The notes below the pieces were generated by a model. That model did no database searches. It was given only the letters and a program-made list of their open reading frames with translations, and was not told where the DNA came from. A program made the position numbers and the translations under genes. Below, in pieces: positions 56,856 through 64,000 of a stretch of DNA of 64,000 bases; the stretch's first letter is position 1; each line of letters begins with the position of its first letter. This stretch comes from Sarcomyxa edulis (lineage: Eukaryota > Basidiomycota > Agaricomycetes > Agaricales > Mycenaceae): NCBI GenBank assembly GCA_009761415.1, contig QUOL01000011.1, positions 186,001 to 250,000 on the forward strand. Direction: 5' to 3'.

Positions 56856-58580
56856 ATGCACGACGCTGATCTCAAAGGCGTGAATGTCGAGGAAATGCTT
56901 ATGCATTCGCCATTCGCACATATTCTCCATACCAACGACAGACCTTCTGACATCGAATCGAACGAGATCAGATTGCATCTGTCGGAGCCCAAGGCAGAAC
57001 TAACTCGGCTCGAGGAGGAAATTGTACGCAAAATAGCTGTCTTGAATCGTCTATGGCTCCAGCGCGACCGCGTCAAAAGCTATGTCGACTCCCATCAGGC
57101 TCTTATCTCTCCTTTGAGACGTTTTCCACCCGAGCTATTGCAGCAGATATTCGTTGACTGTCTTCCGGAAACGAGAAATTGTGTCATGCACTCAAAAGAG
57201 GCACCGCTTCTTTTGACCGCCGTATGCGCCCACTGGAGGCACGTCGCTTTATCCACCCCAGAACTATGGTCTTCTCTTCACATCGCAGTACCCTTACCCG
57301 CTTCATTATATGCTGCCTACATGGATGATTCTCTATCGGATGATCCCATAGCAGACAACAGTCTTGCAGCTTCTCGGATTGCTACAGCGGGTGAATGGTT
57401 GTCAAGATCGGGGGCACGCCCACTAGATATTTCTGTTCATGATCTTTCGTCCGATTCTGGAGTGGTCGATTTCTTGCTTCCCCTATGTTCTCGTTGGAGA
57501 AACATATCGTTCTCGATGCCGATGTCATCGCTGAAGCCCCTCAAAGACCTTACGGGGGATGACTTACCCAGAATACATAGTATCACAATACGACAAAAAT
57601 GGGAGTCCTCTCATCAAATCAGTGGAACGGCGTACTGGCACCGAACTCTCCCATTCTTGTTCCGCATACCTCAATTACACACTTTCATCATCGAGTCTGG
57701 AATAGATCTTTTCCCTGCTGAAGCATTGCCTTTGGAGCGATTACGGGTGCTGCATCTGCACTACATGGACTTTTCTCCGGGTATGGAGTTGCAGAGCTTG
57801 GAGTTCCTTCGACGATGCTCCGATCTTCAGACATTTTCTCTCCGTGGCATCCTGAAACCTACCAATACCGGGATAATGACCACAAAACAGCGCCCTATCC
57901 TACTCCCGAAATTGCGAACCCTCGCCATCCACATTGCCGATTCGGCCCACGTTTATTCCAATGCAGGAGATCTGTTAGATTGTCTTATCCTACCCCGGCT
58001 TCGCGAACTTACCATCAACGCCAGCATGGAACCATTATTCGACCGTGATCCTAATCTGAACTCGAATCCCCCGCTTCATACCTCCCTTTTGTCGCTTCTC
58101 GGTCGATCATCTTGCGCCCTGGAAAAGTTCTCTTTACACGACTCCTGCATGTTGGTCACAGGTCTCATCGATTTCCTCTATCATGTTCCTTCCCTTGTCC
58201 AGCTTGACCTGCAGGACTGGGTGAACAATACTCAACGTGCCAGTTCTATCGATGATGACTTCCTGCGCCTTCTTACTTGCACTGCAGACGAGCCATCGAA
58301 GTGCTTATGCCCAAATCTCCGAACGGTGTCATTAAAAGTCACGAACACCAACAACCTTACAGATAGCGTACTTTTCGATCTCCTTCGGTCAAGGTCAAGG
58401 GGAGCAGGCAACCTTACGACATTTAATATTATGTTTTCCCGACGCCGCCATGTGCCACCAGAGCTTGAGGCTCTGCGTTCTGAACTTGAAGGAATGAAGA
58501 TATCATACAAAATGGACCCGGATGACGAGGAGGGCGGGCGGGGCCCCTGGGAAGGACTTGAGTCAAGTGCAGAGAATTGA
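56856..58580 (+). CDS. F-box protein of the Agaricomycete-expanded type
   Basis: A 574-residue intronless protein. After an N-terminal coiled coil (about residues 45-75, LSEPKAELTRLEEEIVRKIA) comes the F-box: SPLRRFPPELLQQIFVDCLP (about 57103-57162) with the PLLLTAVCAHWRHVAL continuation. The remaining 400 residues are leucine-rich with repeated short strands, consistent with a degenerate LRR substrate-binding region. Family knowledge: such proteins act as SCF substrate receptors through Skp1, and mushrooms carry hundreds of them. No substrate can be predicted. The 287 bases upstream separate it from the divergent methyltransferase. Confidence 0.9.
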   Translation: MHDADLKGVNVEEMLMHSPFAHILHTNDRPSDIESNEIRLHLSEPKAELTRLEEEIVRKIAVLNRLWLQRDRVKSYVDSHQALISPLRRFPPELLQQIFVDCLPETRNCVMHSKEAPLLLTAVCAHWRHVALSTPELWSSLHIAVPLPASLYAAYMDDSLSDDPIADNSLAASRIATAGEWLSRSGARPLDISVHDLSSDSGVVDFLLPLCSRWRNISFSMPMSSLKPLKDLTGDDLPRIHSITIRQKWESSHQISGTAYWHRTLPFLFRIPQLHTFIIESGIDLFPAEALPLERLRVLHLHYMDFSPGMELQSLEFLRRCSDLQTFSLRGILKPTNTGIMTTKQRPILLPKLRTLAIHIADSAHVYSNAGDLLDCLILPRLRELTINASMEPLFDRDPNLNSNPPLHTSLLSLLGRSSCALEKFSLHDSCMLVTGLIDFLYHVPSLVQLDLQDWVNNTQRASSIDDDFLRLLTCTADEPSKCLCPNLRTVSLKVTNTNNLTDSVLFDLLRSRSRGAGNLTTFNIMFSRRRHVPPELEALRSELEGMKISYKMDPDDEEGGRGPWEGLESSAEN

Positions 58581-58737
58581 CGAGCAAGTACCTTCGTAGA
58601 CTTGTATCTCGATAGCCATGAATCGTGCTGTCTCTAATCCGATGACCGCTTTGTCCCTAGATCCTCCCTTCATGTTTTTCGTATCTGTCTCTGACAAGGA
58701 CAATTGATCATGCTTAGTTAATTGGTCGTGAATACAG

Positions 58738-61700
58738 TCATCGCGGATCCGATCGTAGAGCCCCAGTATGAGGGAAGTGCATCGTCAACAACGACACCAC
58801 GTCAGTCTTTGTGACCATGCCCGTTAGTTTCCCGCCTTGACTGAACAATATTTGTCGAAGATTCTGCTCTAATGCATGAGGTGATTTCTGGCTTACAATG
58901 ATAGCGTTACAACGTACCAATTTCTGGAACATACTAACCACAAGCTCTTGTGGCACTTCTTTTCGAAGTTGTAGGACAGATTCCTCGAGAAGCGGAGCAA
59001 GATTCACGTGCTCTGCATCAGAAGGCTGTCTGGGAGAAGAAAATACACATTTTCGCCGTCTCCCGAGTCCAGTAGTGGCGTCTTCGAAAAGCAGAGTTTC
59101 TATACATGGATTCGATGAGTCAATTTGAGCATCTAGGAAAACAAAGATTGATACTCGCGTAAAGCCAACTTCAATTTATCTCGAGTGACATATCCCAATA
59201 GATCCTGCTGATTCTGTATAACGGGGAATCCGTGGTAGTTATATCGCTTGAGTAGATTATCTGTACATCATATACATCAAGGGACGAATGGGGAACATCA
59301 ATGGACGTCAGTGAGAAATCACTTACCAAGATCCAATACATTAAATTCTCCGTCTTTGATAACGACAAGTCGGTCCAAAGGCGTCATGATATGTGCCCCC
59401 GTTTCTCCTTGGTCATGGTAATCGACTGGAGGCAACCACGGATAGCGACGCATGGCTATCCAAACTGAATATATACCATCTTTGCTGATAGCATCGCCAA
59501 CCCATTTGGCGGTCATTACACATATCATTATAGGGAGGACATGCGACAGTGCGCCAGTCAACTAGAGGTGCAATCCAACGGTCAGTTGAATTCTTATGAC
59601 TCCAAGAAGCTAGATTGGGTACCTCGAAAAGGATGACAACCAGTGATACTAATGCGATTGTCGCATATCAGCCTCGACGTCATTGGTCCAGTGAGTTGGC
59701 AGTACTTACTAGTCATACGAGTAACGCCACCCAACATCGCAGAAGCGCCGATCACAGCATAGAAACCAGGGGAGACACATCGCTCCGAGGGATCAGGAGG
59801 GCAGGAGAGGAAGATCCATGCTGCGGGGTAGGCTCGCTGAAGGCCTTGACTATGTGGGAAATCAGCACAGGTGGTTGGTTATTGAGATGTAACATACGTT
59901 AATAGACCAACAGCCCGTCCAAGGCACGCCCCGATAGCTATAGAAGGAAGGAAAATACCAGCGGGCACCTAACATCACAGTTAAGCTACGGTGCGACTTG
60001 AAACCAGATTGAGACTATACTTACCATCATCCCAAACGTCCAAGCCGTCAACGCCATCTTTATGAGAGCTGTGAGTATCAGAAGAAAGACATTTTCCCAC
60101 ATCGCTGTCGGGCTAAATGAATTCGGGTCAGAGACATCGGCATACGAGACCACTGAATACCAGGACCAAACACCTACTTGCACAAACCATGATAATCGAT
60201 TCCTTTCGTCGGATCACATTCTTGGAACAGACTGGATACCAATTCTGATGTCTGTACGCTATGTCATCCGTGAGCTCTCTGTTCCTGACCACACTGATTT
60301 AGCCTAATATACCGTGCAAATACCACCTATGTTGACGTGTCAGTGCTTAGCGGTGAACTCATAGATACAAGCTGGGGACACGTACCAGATAGCTGAGAGC
60401 AGCAGTAATGGCGCTGAAGCCCACTACCTCCACCACAGGCCATTGCGCCAACATACTGTTGCGCCGGAACAGAGCTACTTCGATGTTGAGTTTTATCAAT
60501 AGTGAGCCTAGAATTCCCTGTGCAGGACGCTTGAGCGTCAGAAGAAGGAGAGGACATCGATACCGTTGGTTTACGTGCCCCTAATACACCTAGTCCAAGC
60601 CAAGGAATCTGTTACCCGAGAATATCTATGAGCGACGGGGAACGAGGCAATGAACTCGAGTGCCACTTACCAATTCGAAAGCACGCCAGGTATCGCTGAC
60701 ACTCGTGACCTATCTCTAACTCAGCTACCAAGGATAATCCAGCCGACTGACGAGATACTCACCTGGAATAAGACCAACTTGGCCGTTCCGAAGGGGTCGA
60801 CCCATTGCAACGCGACGGCTGCAATGGCAGATGCGACGAACCCGCGCCACATTACATCTGTCTCATTGGCAAACGTGTCTAGCTCTATATTTGACAAGTG
60901 CTCGTCGATTGGTATATGACGTACGGGATTTAGAATGATACATACCTTCGAGACCAAACAAAACGCCTCCGAGAGGAGAGCCAAATGCCACTGAGAGGCC
61001 TGCAGCTGCAGCTGCCGCTAGGAGTTTGCGTTTTTGGGCTAGAAAGCATCTCAAAGTGCTGAACGGACTAACGAGGCGACGGCAGACTAACCTTCGTTAT
61101 GCCTAAACTGATCAAAAAGCTTGGAGAGCAGGTGTGCCATACAACACGACACGTGCACCAGAGGACCCTAGTCGTATGCATTCAGTTAACCCTTTCTATG
61201 GCGAAAGATGGACGAGGACTACACACCTCCTTACCCAATGACAGTCCAGACGCGACAGCCAACGCAAGGCCGAGAGCTTTGATGACAAGGGTCCAAGGAG
61301 TCAAAAAGGCATCTAAAACGTAGCCTCCAAGGATCTAGAGAAGTATAAACGACAGAAGCCTCGATGAAAGAAGAAGCGCACGTACAGCTTTGATCTCCGG
61401 GACTAGAACGAGAGATAAATCAGAGTTTTTAGAGCAACTTTACAGAGACGACATACTTCCTGTATGAAATGCACTGAGAATGACTATCAGCGCTTGGACG
61501 CATGTGTATGGCTATAGTGACTCACTATGGCGCGTATGATTCCACAAGAACGGCAGAACTTCCTGCAAACGCAACCTACTAACAATTGGATACGTATATA
61601 GTGACAAGGTTGAATCACTCACGGCCAACACTACATACACGAATGATTGCAGCAAAGATTCTGCCAGTATCGATCTAACATTGAGGTATTGACTCCAGCT

Positions 61701-62239
61701 TAGCCATTCTTGACACACTTCACCAGCTGTATACGCACAGTAGAGGGCAATTGAGCTTGAGGTCCATACAGGCTAAACAAGACTTACGATCTAAACCGCT
61801 ACAGCAAGCCACTTGGTTATAGAAGAACCCATACGCGCATCTCCCTTCCCGTAAATCTCCCAGCCTATCGACACTTTTCATTTAGTTAATGACACGGGTT
61901 TTGAGACGCGACGTACCACTTGACCAAAACATCAAGCCATGCGCCCGTCAACCCGATCCCAATCCCTGTCGCAATTACAACGAACCACATCCTGGCGGCG
62001 TCCATGAGTGGAAGTACTAGCCCCCTAATTCCATGCTGCGAACGTAGTATGTGGTTTCGTTGTCGTTCAGCTGACTCTTCGTATAACCAGTCTATTGTGC
62101 TGCCGTCTGAGTATTTCGAGCGTTGGGCAGCGCTCTTTCCGAGGGTAATCGTATCGGGTAAAAGGCCATCCTCTGTCAACTCGAAAACATCTTCTGGCTG
62201 TCGTACTTCGTCGTGATATGGAATTGGTGGGTATGACAT
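58738..62239 (-). CDS. ClC-family chloride/proton exchanger
   Basis: Intracellular-type ClC transporter resembling yeast Gef1 and fungal CLC-A; product about 850 residues. An acidic cytosolic N-terminus ([19 protein letters not shown]) precedes the first transmembrane helix. Filter and gating motifs: [26 protein letters not shown] (gating glutamate codon GAG at 61227-61229, the last codon of an exon) and [15 protein letters not shown]. The internal proton glutamate is present in [19 protein letters not shown] (codon at 60428-60430), which marks an exchanger rather than a channel. Two CBS-type segments follow in the C-terminus (about 59420-58740), ending [16 protein letters not shown]. More than fifteen introns. 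It shares a 97-base divergent promoter with MED4. Confidence 0.93.
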
Positions 62240-62336
62240 GCTGAAAGTAACGCGTCAACGAGTTGTTGCGGTTAGAATTTAGGCGGTATTTGGTAGAGCC
62301 CCGAGTTCATAACAGGCTTTCGACCTTGCGGTGACC
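62240..62336. promoter_or_regulatory. Compact divergent promoter between ClC exchanger and MED4
   Basis: Only 97 bases lie between the two ATGs. It contains ACGCGT (about 62250-62255, an MCB-like hexamer). No TATA box. With so little room, the 5' leaders must be very short or the transcripts overlap. Confidence 0.5.
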
Positions 62337-63184
62337 ATGTCGATGCCTACAGCTGCTAATAGCCATGGGATACACGGCCAGGACACGTCTTCCATGACTT
62401 CTATCCTTCTAGCACCTCTAAATAACCTGCAAGCCCTATCTCAAATACTTTTTCTTTCATTATCACCCATACAAACGAAACCACCACCGCCTCCACCCAT
62501 CTCAGCGTTTCTCGCCTGCGATGAAGCTCTTGCATCTGCTGTCCAACTCGCACATACTCATCAGATAAAACAACGGAAGATAGAACGACTGAAATCCGAG
62601 ATTCTGGAACTCGAAACGCGTTGGAGAGATATTTGTGTCGAACTTGAGAATGGGAAGAGAGAATTGGAGGTGATAATCAAGGAAGGTGACGAACGGACGA
62701 AAGCTATCAGTGAAGCAAAATCAGGTGCGTAAATATCTGTCTGAGCCTTTTTCTACTCCTGAACATGATTCGCAGCTGCTATCCCCTACCCTGAACTTCT
62801 CGCATATGCTCAAAGTCTCAGTGCGTTTACATCTGCACCACCGAACATGCCAGACCTTGGTCTACCCGGCCAACCTCCGCCTCCTCTATTCTTCCCTCCA
62901 TTCCCGAACGAAGAGAAAATGCGTAGAGGTAGGCTCAATGCCGAAGCACCGTTGGGATTACTCGGGGAGACCCATTCTGTTGGGAGACGTAAGTCGTCAA
63001 TACCATTTTCGTATACACGTTTGATGAGACTTGTACTTTCTTTCCAGCACCAACTGTTTCGCCACCTAAAACCACGGCCGATATCAATCCTGCTCACGGC
63101 GCAAATCCCTACAGGCAGGATCTGCGTCCTCAGCTGTCGCAACCCGTCTTTGATTTCGACCTAGACTTGAATCCCGACTTGTGA
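62337..63184 (+). CDS. MED4: Mediator complex subunit 4
   Basis: Middle-module subunit of the RNA polymerase II Mediator; product about 250 residues. Start ATG at 62337 (MSMPTAANSHG); another in-frame ATG follows six bases later. The N-terminal half has a Pro run then a long coiled coil (LAHTHQIKQRKIERLKSEI, LETRWRDICVELENGKREL), which pairs with Med9/Med7 in known structures. After the first intron (about 62725-62775) comes the Med4 signature IPYPELLAYAQSLSAFTSAP (62779-62838). The C-terminus is Pro-rich and ends in an acidic FDFDLDLNPDL. Two introns. Converges with the phosphatase gene, 97 bases between stops. Confidence 0.9.
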
Positions 63185-63281
63185 CTCCATACCCCATTCT
63201 TACTTTGTATTTTTTTCGTCTCCACTGTATCATATGTATCAATATCGCTAATTCCACAACGACCTCAGACCCTCTAAGCAA

Positions 63282-64000
63282 TCAAGGACTCTGCTTCAAA
63301 TCACCTCGAATCTTCAACATTCGTATTCGATGGGCAAGACTGCCACCAATATCCGACACACGATCTGCAAAAGGTCTTTTCGCAGGCTTAATTGGTCGTT
63401 TCCCGTCGAACTGCAGAGCATAGGTAACTAGCTGCTGTCTGAACCCCAGGTTTGGACAAACGATACCGCGTTTGGACTGGACAAACTCGATAGCTTCCGT
63501 TGGTATCATGCTCGTTGTGGCGAGTAGAAATGCACAGACGACTGTAGCGCTACGGCTGATGCCCTGTACACAGTGGACCTAAAAATCCGCCTATTGAGTC
63601 GCGTTGGATAACTAGATAGTTGCATGCATGCGTAACACACCAATACTCGATTCTCTTCATTCTCATCTAGAGCATCCCGAATGAAAGCAGTCGTCTTCTC
63701 AAGATGAGATAGAATGTCCACGTCTGAACGGTCGGCGAGGCGTACATGCAGCCTATTTTCCGTCAAGATCATCTCGGGGAGGACAGGGTCCATGTCCGTC
63801 ACTGTAAGGACGTGTGTGATGCATAGCTTGGATAGCTCTGCTTCATCTTGAGCAGTGTAATAGTCGGATAGATACAGGCGAGGAACGATGAGGCTTGCTG
63901 TGCGCCCGTATCTTGGACTAGCAGCGCCAGCCTTTGTCGGACTCGGCGGTTGAGGTTGTTCGTCAGCGACAGGGATTCCCCAGCTTGGAGCAGGGAATGC
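63282..64000 (-). CDS. Dual-specificity protein phosphatase, 5' part beyond window
   Basis: Cysteine-based phosphatase (DSPc). The P-loop VHCVQGISRSATVV matches HCxxGxxRS(T), with nucleophile TGT at 63570-63572 directly after an intron (about 63579-63641). The general-acid region upstream reads VRLADRSDVDILSHL, where an aspartate in this loop would act. The gene is read up to the right edge, where Pro-rich sequence (QPQPPSPTKAG) precedes the catalytic domain, so the N-terminus is missing. After the P-loop come MIPTEAIEFVQSKRG and a basic tail ending LKIRGDLKQSP. Likely dephosphorylates MAP kinases or other phosphoproteins; the exact substrate is not readable. Confidence 0.92.

Noticed and set aside
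1..64000. CRISPR arrays, prophage or bacterial operons
   Set aside because: Splice sites, spliceosomal genes, a proteasome ATPase and Mediator show a eukaryotic nuclear chromosome; no spaced direct repeats seen.
1..64000. Secondary-metabolite gene cluster around the acetyltransferase-like gene
   Set aside because: No PKS, NRPS, terpene synthase, P450 or pathway regulator nearby; neighbours are housekeeping genes.

Overview
The window looks like a chromosome segment from a basidiomycete fungus, most likely an Agaricomycete. It is packed with intron-rich genes whose introns are about 50-60 nt, with GT...AG ends and CTRAY-type branch points. Base composition is balanced, intergenic gaps are short, both strands are used about equally, and one gene is a large F-box protein of the kind expanded in mushrooms. 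There is no prophage, CRISPR array, operon or insertion sequence. Exon joins were read by eye from splice signals and family conservation, so individual boundaries can be off by a few bases.

Layout from left to right: the 3' part of a sugar-porter MFS transporter (+); a class III aminotransferase (+); a UFD4/TRIP12-type HECT E3 ligase (+); a UBP12/USP15-type deubiquitinase (+); an alcohol-acetyltransferase-like protein (-); a PB1 plus five-ZZ-finger protein (+); the splicing factor PHF5A/Rds3 (-); a Rom2-type Rho1 GEF (-); carnitine acetyltransferase (-); an atypical short-chain dehydrogenase (-); a GPI-anchored chitin deacetylase (+); the SM protein Sec1 (+); the proteasome ATPase Rpt4 (-); an intron-containing tRNA-Pro(AGG) (+); two large low-complexity basidiomycete proteins (- and +) separated by a 2-kb pyrimidine-rich gap; the CIA-targeting factor MMS19 (-); the complex I assembly methyltransferase NDUFAF7 (+); an EEF1AKMT4-like methyltransferase (-); an intronless F-box protein (+); a ClC chloride/proton exchanger (-); Mediator subunit Med4 (+); and the 3' part of a dual-specificity phosphatase (-) running off the right edge.

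Most genes are housekeeping and unrelated neighbours, as is normal for a fungal chromosome. Loose themes are ubiquitin/proteasome (UFD4, UBP12, RPT4, F-box, a PB1/ZZ autophagy-receptor-like protein) and cell wall/secretion (ROM2, chitin deacetylase, SEC1). I do not see a discrete new multi-gene system. The most unusual signals are a probable 4-nt microexon in the chitin deacetylase, a strong dyad just upstream of the UBP12 start, the five-ZZ PB1 protein with a candidate Atg8-interacting motif built across a splice junction, an SDR lacking the catalytic lysine, and several very compact shared promoters and 3' ends.
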